Part shown: positions 7,775 to 16,468 of the stretch, in pieces
Position numbering within the stretch: the first letter of the stretch is position 1
How the letters are laid out: the number at the start of each line of letters is the position of its first letter
DNA from: Ga0077536 sp043744805
Lineage (GTDB): Bacteria; Pseudomonadota; Gammaproteobacteria; Ga0077536
Length of the DNA stretch: 37,092 nucleotides
NCBI GenBank assembly: GCA_043744805.1
Contig: JAYTTZ010000048.1
Coordinates: forward strand, 1 to 37,092
Direction of reading: 5' to 3'
The notes under the pieces: generated by a model
Databases searched by the model: none
Seen by the model: only the letters and a program-made list of their open reading frames with translations
Told to the model about the DNA's origin: nothing
Translations under genes and position numbers: made by a program

Positions 7775-8021
7775 CCCCGCCTACCCCGGAACCGCCGGAC
7801 GCCGCTTCCTTGCTGAAGTAGGTGTGCTCGACGTAGCGCGCTTCGAGCTGGTCGGTTTCGAAAGTCATTTCGGGTTTAGCCAGCACGCCTTTCTGCCAGG
7901 GCTGCACCGGGGGGAGGCTGGCGCAGCCCGTGAGCGCGATGAGCGAAGCCGGTAAGGCAAGCCGCAGCAGCCCATGGACAAAAGCGCGCGGGCCGCAGTG
8001 AATCCTGCTCCCCGGGCTCAT
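7755..8021 (-). CDS. DUF4266 small lipoprotein with Gly/Cys-rich C-terminal tail
   Basis: An 88-residue lipoprotein precursor. A hydrophobic segment ends in the lipobox LTGC, so Cys33 should be lipidated, leaving a ~56-residue mature protein. The mature part contains PPVQPWQKGVLAKPEM and EHTYFSKEAASGG, features I associate with DUF4266, and ends GGGGCGCN: seven glycines and two cysteines (Cys85, Cys87) in the last ten residues or so. Its ATG overlaps the stop of the thioredoxin gene by 4 bases (8018-8021). The paired tail cysteines could be a target for the neighbouring TlpA-like protein, a metal site, or a modification site; no function is known to me. Confidence 0.85.
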   Translation of the reverse strand: MSPGSRIHCGPRAFVHGLLRLALPASLIALTGCASLPPVQPWQKGVLAKPEMTFETDQLEARYVEHTYFSKEAASGGSGVGGGGCGCN

Positions 8022-8527
8022 GGGGAAAGTGCCTGCTTGATGGCAGCTTCCAGGCCTTCGCGGCTTCCGTCCGTGAAGCCGATGTGCTGGAAGAGGACCT
8101 TGCCGTCACGATCGATCAGCACGCTGGTCGGCATGCCTTTCACCCCGTAGACGGCTGGGGTGAGGCCTTCAGGGTCGTAGACGACCGGAAACTTCGCCGG
8201 GACCCTGGCGAGGAAGTCGGTGGTGTCCTGCTGGTCGGTATCGAGGTTCACGCCAAGCACTTCGAAACCCTGCGCCCGGTATTTCTCGAACATTTCATTC
8301 ATCCAGGGAAAGGAATGCCGGCACGGCGCACACCACGCGGCCCAGAAATCGACATAGCGGATCTTGCCCGGTTCGAGTTTGAGGATCTGCCCGGAGGCAT
8401 CGGGCAGTGCAATGGCGGGGGCAGCACTGCCGATCTCCAATGCCGAGGCGGAGAGCGAGAACAACGCCAGGGCGAGGGCACGCAGGATATTCGGCAAGCC
8501 AAGGTGACGTCGGGGCGAGGGCATCAT
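8018..8527 (-). CDS. TlpA/ResA-like periplasmic thioredoxin
   Basis: A 169-residue thioredoxin-fold protein with an N-terminal signal or anchor (LRALALALFSLSASA, about 15-29). The active site is WCAPC (Cys66, Cys69) and the cis-proline loop is GMPTS (Pro133), both intact. Such proteins reduce or isomerise disulfides in the periplasm, often in cytochrome c or metallocofactor assembly. It is the first gene of the five-gene operon; AAGGA just upstream (8530-8536) serves the ATG at 8525-8527, with a second ATG directly after it. The likely partner is the two-cysteine tail of the DUF4266 lipoprotein encoded next. Confidence 0.92.
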   Translation of the reverse strand: MMPSPRRHLGLPNILRALALALFSLSASALEIGSAAPAIALPDASGQILKLEPGKIRYVDFWAAWCAPCRHSFPWMNEMFEKYRAQGFEVLGVNLDTDQQDTTDFLARVPAKFPVVYDPEGLTPAVYGVKGMPTSVLIDRDGKVLFQHIGFTDGSREGLEAAIKQALSP

Positions 8528-8945
8528 GAGTCCTTATCCAGTGCAGGCGTGACGGGGATCGAGGCCTGAAGCGGTCGCTGCACCCGGTGTGGGACCGGGA
8601 GTTCACGGGGGAGTGACCGGGCCCCGCACGCTTAGTTCAAGCGACCCGGGACGACGTCACAGTCCCGCTGCCGCCACGCGTGGCAGTTCGCGAAGATCCG
8701 CCGTTGCCCCGGACTAAAGCGAGTTCCGATGGAGGCCGCGCGGCGTTGCCAGGCACTCCCGCCAGGGAAAAGGCGGCGATTGCCGACGGGCACCTGGCCG
8801 TTGGAGGCCGCGTCACGGTGGATTGTCGTGGGTGTCCGATGATGCCTCGCATTCGATCACGGCCGTGGGTGGACGCATGCTGCGCAAGGCGGGCGGCGGA
8901 CGTTAAACTGCGACCCTTGCTGACTTCCCCGGTTGACGCCTTCCC
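8528..8945. other. 418-base divergent intergenic region
   Basis: This region separates the thioredoxin-led operon (-) from trpG (+) and must hold both promoters. I see no RNA gene, no leader peptide with tandem Trp codons, no attenuator, and no clear -35/-10 pair. Short open frames here (for example 8680-8955 on + and one on -) have arbitrary composition and no ribosome site, so I do not call them genes. Confidence 0.5.
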
Positions 8946-9545
<600 letters not shown>

Positions 9546-9550
9546 CCCCC

Positions 9551-10582
9551 ATGCAAATTCGAGAAGCCATTGCGGCGGTCGTCGCCCGCCAGGATCTCGC
9601 CTTCGACCAGATGCTGGCCGTGATGCGCCAGATCATGGGCGGCGAAGCCTCGCCAGCGCAGATCGCGGGGCTGCTCATTGGCCTGCGCATGAAAGGCGAG
9701 ACGGTCGACGAAATCACCGCCGCTGCGTCCGTCATGCGCGAACTGTCGCTGAAAGTGGTTTCCGAATGCCGCCCGCTGATCGACACCTGCGGCACCGGCG
9801 GCGATGCCGCCGGTACGTTCAACATCTCCACCGCCGCGGCCTTCGTGGTGGCGGCCGGTGGCGGGCGGGTGGCCAAGCACGGGAATCGCTCGGTCTCGAG
9901 CAGCAGCGGATCGGCCGACGTGCTCGAAGCGGCCGGCATCCGGCTCGACCTCACGCCCGATCAGATTGCAGCCTCCATTCGGGAGACCGGCTTTGGTTTC
10001 ATGTTTGCCCAGGCCCACCACAACGCCACCCGCCACGCGGCGGCGCCGCGCCGCGAGCTTGGGGTGCGCACTTTGTTCAACGTGCTGGGGCCGCTGACCA
10101 ATCCGGCGGCAGCGCCCTGCCAGCTGATGGGCCTGTTCAACCCGGACTGGGTTGAAAAAGTGGCACTGGTGCTGGCGCGCCTGGGCACGGAGCGCGCGAT
10201 GGTGGTCCATGCAGCGGACGGGCTGGATGAGATCAGCATCAGCGCGCCCACCACGATTGCCGAACTCAACGACGGCATCATCACGCACTACGAGTTCCAT
10301 CCCGCAAGCCTCGGCATCAAGCCGGCGCCGCTCAGCACCTTCAAGGTGGCGAACGCCACCGAGAGCCTCGCCATCATCAAGCGCGTCTACGCCGGTGAGG
10401 TGGGCCCCGCCCGCGACATCGTGGCGGTGAACGCGGGCGCGGCGCTTTACCTCTGCGGGCGCAGTGTCTCGCTGGCGGAAGGCTATGCGCAGGCCTGCGA
10501 GCTCATCGCCAGCGGAGCGGCGCGCGAACGCTTCGAACACTGCATTCGCTATTCAGCCTCCCAGGCGCTGCCCACGGCATGA
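9551..10582 (+). CDS. trpD: Anthranilate phosphoribosyltransferase
   Basis: A 343-residue cytoplasmic enzyme joining anthranilate to phosphoribosyl pyrophosphate, the second step of tryptophan synthesis. The PRPP-binding motif DTCGTGGDAAGTFNIST lies at about residues 78-94 and is followed by KHGNRSVSSSSGSADVLEA, which forms the anthranilate/PRPP site. Length is normal. The trpC start overlaps its stop by 4 bases (ATGA), indicating translational coupling. Confidence 0.96.
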   Translation: MQIREAIAAVVARQDLAFDQMLAVMRQIMGGEASPAQIAGLLIGLRMKGETVDEITAAASVMRELSLKVVSECRPLIDTCGTGGDAAGTFNISTAAAFVVAAGGGRVAKHGNRSVSSSSGSADVLEAAGIRLDLTPDQIAASIRETGFGFMFAQAHHNATRHAAAPRRELGVRTLFNVLGPLTNPAAAPCQLMGLFNPDWVEKVALVLARLGTERAMVVHAADGLDEISISAPTTIAELNDGIITHYEFHPASLGIKPAPLSTFKVANATESLAIIKRVYAGEVGPARDIVAVNAGAALYLCGRSVSLAEGYAQACELIASGAARERFEHCIRYSASQALPTA

Positions 10583-11397
10583 GCAACGAAACTTCAGCAC
10601 TGGCCCCGGGGCGCGACGTCCTGGCCGAAATCATGGCGCACAAGCGCGAGGAAGTGGCCGCGCGCAAGCAGCGGGTACCGCTGGTGGCGCTCGAAGCCAC
10701 CGCCAGGGCACAAACCCCACCTCGCGGCTTCGAAACGGCGCTCCGCCGCAACATCGCGCGCGGCCTGCCGGCGGTGATTGCCGAGTGCAAGAAGGCTTCA
10801 CCTTCGAAGGGCGTGATCCGCGAGCACTACGATCCTGCCACCATCGCAGCGTCCTACGCGGCCGGCGGCGCGGCGTGCCTGTCGGTGCTGACCGACGAGA
10901 AGTACTTTCAGGGTTCGGACGAACACTTGAAGGCCGCGCGGGCAGCCTGCGTGCTGCCCATCATCCGCAAGGACTTCATGGTCGATCCCTACCAGATCGT
11001 CGAGTCGCGGGCGCTGGGTGCCGACTGCGTACTGCTGATCGTCTCCGCGCTCGACGACGCCACCTTGCAGGTGCTGGCCGATACCGCGCGGCAGTGGGAT
11101 CTCGACGTTCTGCTGGAAGTGCACGACCGCGAGGAACTCGAACGCGCGCTGCGCCTGCGGCTGCCGCTGATTGGCGTGAACAACCGCGACCTCAAGCGCT
11201 TCGTTACGGACATCGAGAACACCATCGGGCTGCTGCGCGACCTGCCGGCAGATCGTCTGGTGGTGAGTGAGTCGGGCATCCACAGCCGCGAACAGGTGGA
11301 GCGGCTGCGCAAGCGCGAAGTAAACGCCTTCCTGGTGGGCGAGGCGTTCATGCGCGATCCGGATCCGGGCGAGAAGCTACGCACCCTGTTTTTCTGA
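10579..11397 (+). CDS. trpC: Indole-3-glycerol phosphate synthase
   Basis: A 272-residue TIM-barrel enzyme that closes the indole ring from carboxyphenylamino-deoxyribulose phosphate. Signature residues are EVAARK near the N-terminus, IAECKKASPSKG (catalytic Lys region), IRKDFMVDPYQI, IGVNNRDLKRF and VSESGIHSREQV. It is a stand-alone TrpC, not fused to TrpF. The 3' end overlaps the convergent VOC gene by 21 bases. trpF, trpB and trpA are not in the window. Confidence 0.96.
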   Translation: MSNETSALAPGRDVLAEIMAHKREEVAARKQRVPLVALEATARAQTPPRGFETALRRNIARGLPAVIAECKKASPSKGVIREHYDPATIAASYAAGGAACLSVLTDEKYFQGSDEHLKAARAACVLPIIRKDFMVDPYQIVESRALGADCVLLIVSALDDATLQVLADTARQWDLDVLLEVHDREELERALRLRLPLIGVNNRDLKRFVTDIENTIGLLRDLPADRLVVSESGIHSREQVERLRKREVNAFLVGEAFMRDPDPGEKLRTLFF

Positions 11398-11820
11398 TTT
11401 GGCCGACTCCCGGCTGGCGCTGAAGCCCAGCCGGTTGCCACCCGGATCCTCGATGGAAAAGTGCGCGGCTTCCAGTGGCGTGCCGCGGTCGCTGAAGCTG
11501 GGCGGCGCGGCATAGCGCACCCCGATGTAGTTGAGGTGGTCGACGGCGCGATGCCAGTCTTCCCAGCCCATTTCAAGACCGAATTCCGCAATGCCCGTGG
11601 TGACGCCCTGCGCCGCCGGGCCGTCGCCACGCTGCACGTACAGGCGTCCCCCGAAGAACTCGAAGGCCAGCACCTCGTCCCCGGCGCTCGCGATGCGACA
11701 GCCGAGGGTGTCTTCGTAGAAACGTCGCGCCGCCAGTAGATCCGGGCAGCACACCACGATGCGCATCGCCGGGCGGCGCGTGAATTCGTCCAGCGGACCG
11801 CTGCTACTGTTGTTGGCCAT
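11377..11820 (-). CDS. VOC-superfamily (glyoxalase/bleomycin-resistance fold) protein
   Basis: A 147-residue single-domain VOC protein. The N-terminal strand-helix RIVVCCPDLLAARRFYEDTLGC and the C-terminal strand AHFSIEDPGGNRLGFSA match the paired beta-alpha-beta-beta-beta modules of the family. The substrate is unknown. I prefer the ATG at 11818-11820; a TTG three codons upstream and an ATG at 11766 next to the first VOC strand are alternatives. The start lies inside the 3' end of the aldolase gene and the stop inside the 3' end of trpC, so the gene overlaps at both ends. It is probably the last gene of an ilvA-aldolase-VOC transcript. Confidence 0.8.
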   Translation of the reverse strand: MANNSSSGPLDEFTRRPAMRIVVCCPDLLAARRFYEDTLGCRIASAGDEVLAFEFFGGRLYVQRGDGPAAQGVTTGIAEFGLEMGWEDWHRAVDHLNYIGVRYAAPPSFSDRGTPLEAAHFSIEDPGGNRLGFSASRESAKSEKQGA

Positions 11821-12466
11821 AGGTCGCAAACATCGCGATGGCGTCGTTCATTTCTGCCTCGTTAAGCAGCACCAGCTGCCCGGTTTGTTCGGCCAGCAGG
11901 TACTGGCGCGCAAGTTCCTCCACTTCCACGGCCATGCGCCGCGCCCGGTCGAGGTCGGGGCCAAGGGCAATCAGCCCGTGGTTGGACAGCAGGCAGGCGC
12001 GGCGCTCGCGCAGGGCTGCAAGGGCGTGGTCGGACAAGCCCTGGGTGCCAAAAGTAGCGTAGGGCGCGCAGCGGATGTCCACGCCACCAGCCGCTGCCAC
12101 CATGTAGTGGAAAGGCGGGATCCCGCGGCGGGTACAGGCCAGCGCCGTGGCATAGGGCGAATGCACGTGGACGATGGCGTTGACCTCTGGCCGATGCACG
12201 TAGAGGTCTCGATGGAAGCGCCATTCGCTGGAAGGCCGCCAGAACTCGTCGAGGGTGTCACCCGCCAGTGACATCTCCACCATCGTCGACGGCGCCAGCA
12301 GGGCCGGCACGACACCGGTGGGGGTGATGAGCATCCCGCGTTGGGTGCGCAGGCTGGTGTTGCCGGCGGCCGCGCGATTGAGCCCGTCGTGCTCAAGTCG
12401 CTGCATGACCGCCACCAGCGACGCGCGCGCGGCGGTACTGGCCGGACTAGCTGAGGAAGAGTTCAT
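11804..12466 (-). CDS. Class II aldolase/adducin-family protein
   Basis: A 220-residue zinc-dependent class II aldolase-fold protein related to L-fuculose-phosphate aldolase. Visible motifs are AAAGNTSLR (phosphate loop), ITPTGV, SSEWRFH, the zinc pair in VHVHSPYATALAC, YATFGTQGLS, and the third-histidine region LLSNHGLIALG. The start is taken as the ATG at 12464-12466, which overlaps the ilvA stop by 20 bases; the frame is open further upstream but that part reads as shadow of ilvA. The actual substrate cannot be told; related proteins act on sugar phosphates or methylthioribulose phosphate. Confidence 0.82.
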   Translation of the reverse strand: MNSSSASPASTAARASLVAVMQRLEHDGLNRAAAGNTSLRTQRGMLITPTGVVPALLAPSTMVEMSLAGDTLDEFWRPSSEWRFHRDLYVHRPEVNAIVHVHSPYATALACTRRGIPPFHYMVAAAGGVDIRCAPYATFGTQGLSDHALAALRERRACLLSNHGLIALGPDLDRARRMAVEVEELARQYLLAEQTGQLVLLNEAEMNDAIAMFATYGQQQ

Positions 12467-13967
12467 AGGCAACGTTGTTGGCTTCTTCGACGTGGTCCAT
12501 CTTGAGTTCGCGCCGGAACTGCGTGAAATCATCCTCGCGCGCCGTGGGTACCTGCACGCCCACGAGCACGCGCCCATAGGCCGCGCCGTGGTTGCGGTAG
12601 TGGAACAGGCTGATGTTCCAGCGGTCGCCCACCTGGGTCAGGAAATGCAGTAACGCGCCCGGTCGTTCGGGGAATTCCACGCGCAGCAGGCGTTCGGCGC
12701 CCATTGCGCCACCATGCCCGCCTACCATATAGCGGAGATGCAGCTTGGCGAGTTCGTTGTCGGAGATGTCGATGGCCTCGATACCTTTGTCCTTGAGGCT
12801 GGCGAGGATCTCGGTGCGTTCGCTGCCGCCACGCCGGAGCTGGACACCGGCAAACACGGCGGCACGGTCGGTGTCGGAATAGCGGTAGTTGAATTCAGTG
12901 ATCGCGCGCGGCCCCAAGGCATGGCAAAAGCGCCGGAAGCTGCCGGGCCGCTCCGGGATGGTGGCGCCGATCAGCATCTCGCGCTGCTCGCCCAATTCGG
13001 CCAGCTCGGCGATATGCCGCAGCCGATCGAAGTTGACATTGGCGCCGCTCAGGACGCCCACCAGGGTCTCGTCCTGCACGCCCTTGCGCGCCACGTACTG
13101 CTTCATGCCCGCGAGCGCCAACGCACCGGCGGGTTCGGCGATGGCGCGGGTGTCTTCGAAGATGTCTTTGACGGCTGCGCAGATTTCGTCGATGGAGACC
13201 GTGATCATGGCGTCGACGCAGGCGCGCGCGATACGGAACGGCTCCTCGCCCACCTGGCGGACCGCCGCGCCGTCGGCAAAGGTTCCGATGCGATCGAGCA
13301 CCACGCGCTCGCCGGCTTCCAGCGCGCGTGTCATGCAGGCGGCCTCGGCGGCCTCCACGCCAATCACGAGAATTTCCGGCGCCAGCGCCTTCACGTAGGC
13401 CGCGACGCCGGCAATGAGCCCACCTCCGCCTACCGGGCAGAAGATCGCATGGAGGGGGCCCGTGTGCTGGCGGAGGATTTCCATCGCCACGGTGCCCTGC
13501 CCGGCGATGATCAGCGGGTGGTCATAGGGCGGGACGTAGGTCAGGTCGCGGACGGCGGCAAGTTCATGCGCCTGTTCGGCGGCTTCGTCATAGGTGTTGC
13601 CGTGGAGGATGATCTCGCCGCCCAGCCTGCGTACGGCCGCAACCTTGATCTCGGGCGTGGTCTTCGGCATCACGATCAGCGCGCGGATACCGAGCTTGGC
13701 CGCAGCCAGCGCAACACCCTGCGCATGGTTGCCGGCGGAGGCCGTGATGACGCCGCGCGCGCGTTCGTCCGGGCTCAACGAGGCCATGAGGGTGTAGGCG
13801 CCACGCAGCTTGTAGGAAAACACGGGCTGCATGTCCTCGCGCTTCAGCAGCACGCGGTTATGCAGGCGCCGGCTCAGCAAGGGCAGCGGATCGAGCGGGG
13901 TTTCGCGCGCAACGTCATAGACCGGCGCGCGCAGGATCATCTTCAGGTACTGCTCTAGCATGGCCAT
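12447..13967 (-). CDS. ilvA: Threonine ammonia-lyase, biosynthetic
   Basis: A 506-residue pyridoxal-phosphate enzyme turning threonine into 2-oxobutanoate, the first step of isoleucine synthesis. The PLP lysine lies in SYKLRGAY, the phosphate-binding glycines in ITASAGNHAQG and VGGGGLIAGVA. The C-terminal third (from ~325) carries two ACT-like regulatory repeats, beginning at 'ATIPERPGSFRRFCHALG' and at 'VEFPERPGALLHFLTQVG', so the enzyme is the long, feedback-inhibited type. Starts at 13967 (MAM...) or 13961 are both possible. It is divergent from rpiA with a 53-base gap, an arrangement shared with pseudomonads. Confidence 0.96.
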   Translation of the reverse strand: MAMLEQYLKMILRAPVYDVARETPLDPLPLLSRRLHNRVLLKREDMQPVFSYKLRGAYTLMASLSPDERARGVITASAGNHAQGVALAAAKLGIRALIVMPKTTPEIKVAAVRRLGGEIILHGNTYDEAAEQAHELAAVRDLTYVPPYDHPLIIAGQGTVAMEILRQHTGPLHAIFCPVGGGGLIAGVAAYVKALAPEILVIGVEAAEAACMTRALEAGERVVLDRIGTFADGAAVRQVGEEPFRIARACVDAMITVSIDEICAAVKDIFEDTRAIAEPAGALALAGMKQYVARKGVQDETLVGVLSGANVNFDRLRHIAELAELGEQREMLIGATIPERPGSFRRFCHALGPRAITEFNYRYSDTDRAAVFAGVQLRRGGSERTEILASLKDKGIEAIDISDNELAKLHLRYMVGGHGGAMGAERLLRVEFPERPGALLHFLTQVGDRWNISLFHYRNHGAAYGRVLVGVQVPTAREDDFTQFRRELKMDHVEEANNVAYELFLS

Positions 13968-14020
13968 AAGATAACATTGAAGCCCCCTCCCGTTGCCCCG
14001 CTAACCTCCACGAGTACCCC

Positions 14021-14674
14021 ATGGACCAGGACGAAAAAAAGCGCCTCGTAGCGCATGCCGCGCTCAGATTCGTGGCCGATGGCTGCGTCATCGGAGTCGG
14101 AACCGGCAGCACCGCAAACTTCTTCATCGAAGCCCTGGGTGATCGCCGCGCGCGGATTCCCGGCGCAGTGGCGAGCTCGGAAGCCAGCGCCGCGCGGCTG
14201 CGTGCGGTGGGCATTCCGGTGCTCGATCTGAACGACGTGGGCGAACTGCCCCTCTACGTGGACGGCGCGGACGCAACCACCCGCGACCGCTGCCTCGTCA
14301 AAGGCGGTGGTGGTGCGTTGACCCGGGAAAAAATTGTCGCTGCCGCCAGCGCGCTTTTCGTGTGCGTGGTGGATGACAGCAAGGTGGTGGACCGCCTGGG
14401 CCGCTTCCCGCTGCCGGTGGAAGTGCTGCCTTTGGCGCGTGAACTGGTGGCCAGGGGCTTGGCCAAGCTGGGCGGCAGGCCGGTGCTACGCGAAGGCTTC
14501 GTGACCGACAACGGCAACCAGATCCTCGACGTGCACGGCCTCGACATCGACGATGCGGCGGCGCTCGAGGGCGAAATCAACCAGCTTTCCGGCGTCGTCA
14601 CCAATGGGCTCTTCGCCCGCCGGCCGGCCGACGTGGTGCTGGTGGCTGGCCCCGACGGGATCAGCCGGCTTTGA
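14021..14674 (+). CDS. rpiA: Ribose-5-phosphate isomerase A
   Basis: A 217-residue enzyme of the non-oxidative pentose phosphate pathway interconverting ribose 5-phosphate and ribulose 5-phosphate. Typical stretches are IGVGTGSTANFFIEAL (about 27-42), YVDGADATTRDRCLVKGGGGALTREK (catalytic Asp and Lys region) and EVLPLARE. Length is normal. Its end faces the end of tatC across 36 bases without an obvious terminator. Confidence 0.96.
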   Translation: MDQDEKKRLVAHAALRFVADGCVIGVGTGSTANFFIEALGDRRARIPGAVASSEASAARLRAVGIPVLDLNDVGELPLYVDGADATTRDRCLVKGGGGALTREKIVAAASALFVCVVDDSKVVDRLGRFPLPVEVLPLARELVARGLAKLGGRPVLREGFVTDNGNQILDVHGLDIDDAAALEGEINQLSGVVTNGLFARRPADVVLVAGPDGISRL

Positions 14675-14710
14675 ACCTGGCGCCGTCACGCTGCCAACGC
14701 GGCGCATCCA

Positions 14711-15523
14711 TCAAGCCTGGGTGCCGTCCTTCGACGGGGCTTCGACGAGCGCGGTCGGCGCATCTTCGTGCTCGTCGTCCTCCTCTTCATCGATGAACCA
14801 CTTGCAGCACAGGAGCCCGATTTCCCAGAGCATGCACATGGGGATTGCCATGAGGCACTGGGAAATGGGGTCCGGTGGCGTCAGCACGGCGGCGATGCAG
14901 AAGATCCCCACGATGACGTAAGGGCGCTTCTCGATGAGTTCCGCGCGCGAGACGATGCCGCTCTTGACCAGCAGGAACGTCGCCACCGGCACTTCGAAGG
15001 CCAAGCCGAAAGCAAAGAAAATCACGATGACGAAATCGAGGTACTTCGAGATGTCCGTCATCACCTGCACGCCCTCGGGCGCTGCTGCGGTGAAGAAGCC
15101 GAACATCACCGGGAACACCGCGAAGTAAGCGAACGCGATACCCGTGTAGAAAAGACCAATGGTCGACCCCAGCAGGGGCAAGGCGAGGTTGCGCTCGTGT
15201 CGGTACAGGCCCGGCGCCACGAAGGCCCACATCTGGTAGAAAATGTACGGCACGCTGATCAGCACGGCGACGAAGCACACCAGTTTGAAGGGTGCGAAGA
15301 AGGGCGAGGCGACGTCGATGGCAATCATCTGTGCGCCGTTGGCCGCCATGGTGGCGAGCAGCGGGCGCGCCACCCACGAGTACACGGTGTTCGCGACTGG
15401 CAGCAGCACCAATAGCACGATAATTACGCAGAAGATTGATCGGAGCAGCCGATCGCGCAGCTCCTTCAGGTGCGAGACAAAGGTTTGCTCGCGCTCGGTC
15501 AAGCCTTCGGTGGGATCAGTCAC
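14711..15523 (-). CDS. tatC: Twin-arginine translocase subunit TatC
   Basis: A 270-residue, six-helix inner-membrane protein, the receptor core for folded substrates with twin-arginine signals. The cytoplasmic N-terminus contains FVSHLKELRDRLLRS, and the first periplasmic/loop region and the helices around PYIFYQMWAFVAPGLYRHER and AFGLAFEVPVATFLLV are family hallmarks. The tail is acidic (EEEDDEHEDAP) and longer than the core needs. It is the last gene of the hisAFIE-tatABC run, 22 bases after tatB. Confidence 0.96.
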   Translation of the reverse strand: MTDPTEGLTEREQTFVSHLKELRDRLLRSIFCVIIVLLVLLPVANTVYSWVARPLLATMAANGAQMIAIDVASPFFAPFKLVCFVAVLISVPYIFYQMWAFVAPGLYRHERNLALPLLGSTIGLFYTGIAFAYFAVFPVMFGFFTAAAPEGVQVMTDISKYLDFVIVIFFAFGLAFEVPVATFLLVKSGIVSRAELIEKRPYVIVGIFCIAAVLTPPDPISQCLMAIPMCMLWEIGLLCCKWFIDEEEDDEHEDAPTALVEAPSKDGTQA

Positions 15524-15545
15524 GCGGGAATCCAGTTAAGCGGGC

Positions 15546-15818
15546 TTAGGCAGCGCCCGGGGCCTTGTTGGGCTCTGCAGGCGGCGGGTCGAGCCGAATG
15601 GGCTCCGCAGCGGGTTGTTTGAGCTCGCGCTGCAGGGCGGCGAGTTCCTCGCGGGCGATATCCCGCTCGAATTCGGCCCGGATCTCGCGGGCCACGCGCT
15701 GGGCCCGGCCAATCCAGCGGCCAGTGTTGCGAACCAGCTCGGGCAAGCGCTCAGCCCCGAACACCAGAAGGGCAACGAGGGCAATCAGGACAAGTTCGGA
15801 AAATCCGATTTCAAACAC
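15546..15818 (-). CDS. tatB: Twin-arginine translocase subunit TatB
   Basis: A 90-residue protein with one N-terminal membrane helix followed by an amphipathic helix. The Glu in the helix (GFSELVLIALVALLVFGAERLPEL) and the proline in 'ERLPEL' separate TatB from TatA. TatB links TatC-bound signal peptides to TatA assembly. Its ATG overlaps the tatA stop by 8 bases. The tail is short and proline-rich. Confidence 0.94.
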   Translation of the reverse strand: MFEIGFSELVLIALVALLVFGAERLPELVRNTGRWIGRAQRVAREIRAEFERDIAREELAALQRELKQPAAEPIRLDPPPAEPNKAPGAA

Positions 15819-16068
15819 TCTTGTGTTCCGAAGGCGTGGCGGTTTGCTCGGTCTTGCTGACCACTTCGCCTTCCACGGTCACGCGGCTCGCGGGGGCAGC
15901 TGCGGTAGCGGTGTCCTTGGTTTCCACGTCCTGCTCGCCGTCGCGCAACGCCTTCTTGAAGTCGCGGATCCAGCCACCGACGTCACCGCCGATGCTTTTG
16001 ATTTTCTTGGTGCCGAACACCAGCATCACGATGACGAGCACGACCAGTAAATGTTGAATCGAAAGCAT
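15811..16068 (-). CDS. tatA: Twin-arginine translocase subunit TatA
   Basis: An 85-residue pore-forming subunit of the Tat pathway: a short N-terminal membrane helix (QHLLVVLVIVMLV), the hinge FGTKKIKSIG, and an amphipathic helix GGWIRDFKKALRD with the conserved Phe-Lys-Lys. The C-terminal half is polar and low in complexity, as usual. It follows hisE after 56 bases. Confidence 0.94.
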   Translation of the reverse strand: MLSIQHLLVVLVIVMLVFGTKKIKSIGGDVGGWIRDFKKALRDGEQDVETKDTATAAAPASRVTVEGEVVSKTEQTATPSEHKSV

Positions 16069-16124
16069 GGGGGTGTTTCCTTGGCGGTGCCGAACAGGGC
16101 CCGCAACTCAGCTTGGTTTGAATT

Positions 16125-16448
16125 TTATTGTCCCAGACGCGAGGCTTTTTCCTCAATGCCAGAGACTCCGAATCGACGGCCCAGTTCCGCCAGGACCGCC
16201 TCGTGGCTGAGGCCGCGAGCCGCGAGCGCCACCAGCAAGTGGAACCAGAGGTCGGCGATTTCATGGATGAGTGCTGCATCATCGTCGTTTCCGGCGGCGA
16301 TGACGACTTCCGTCGCCTCCTCCCCAATCTTCTTGCGGATCAGGTCGAGCCCGCCCGCATACAGCCTGGCAACGTAGGAACTGGACGGATCGGCGCTTTT
16401 CCTTTGTTCCAGGAGGGCGGCGAGTTGTTGCAAGACCTGGGAATCCAT
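16125..16448 (-). CDS. hisE: Phosphoribosyl-ATP pyrophosphatase
   Basis: A 107-residue MazG-like pyrophosphatase for the second step of histidine synthesis. The metal-binding helices KKIGEEATEVVIAA and EIADLWFHLLVAL are plain. I place the start at the ATG at 16446-16448, which has GAGG at a 7-base spacing; the ATG two codons earlier sits almost on top of that site. It is separate from hisI here, not fused as in enteric bacteria. Confidence 0.95.
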   Translation of the reverse strand: MDSQVLQQLAALLEQRKSADPSSSYVARLYAGGLDLIRKKIGEEATEVVIAAGNDDDAALIHEIADLWFHLLVALAARGLSHEAVLAELGRRFGVSGIEEKASRLGQ

Positions 16449-16468
16449 TGGCATGCCTCGGACTGCGA

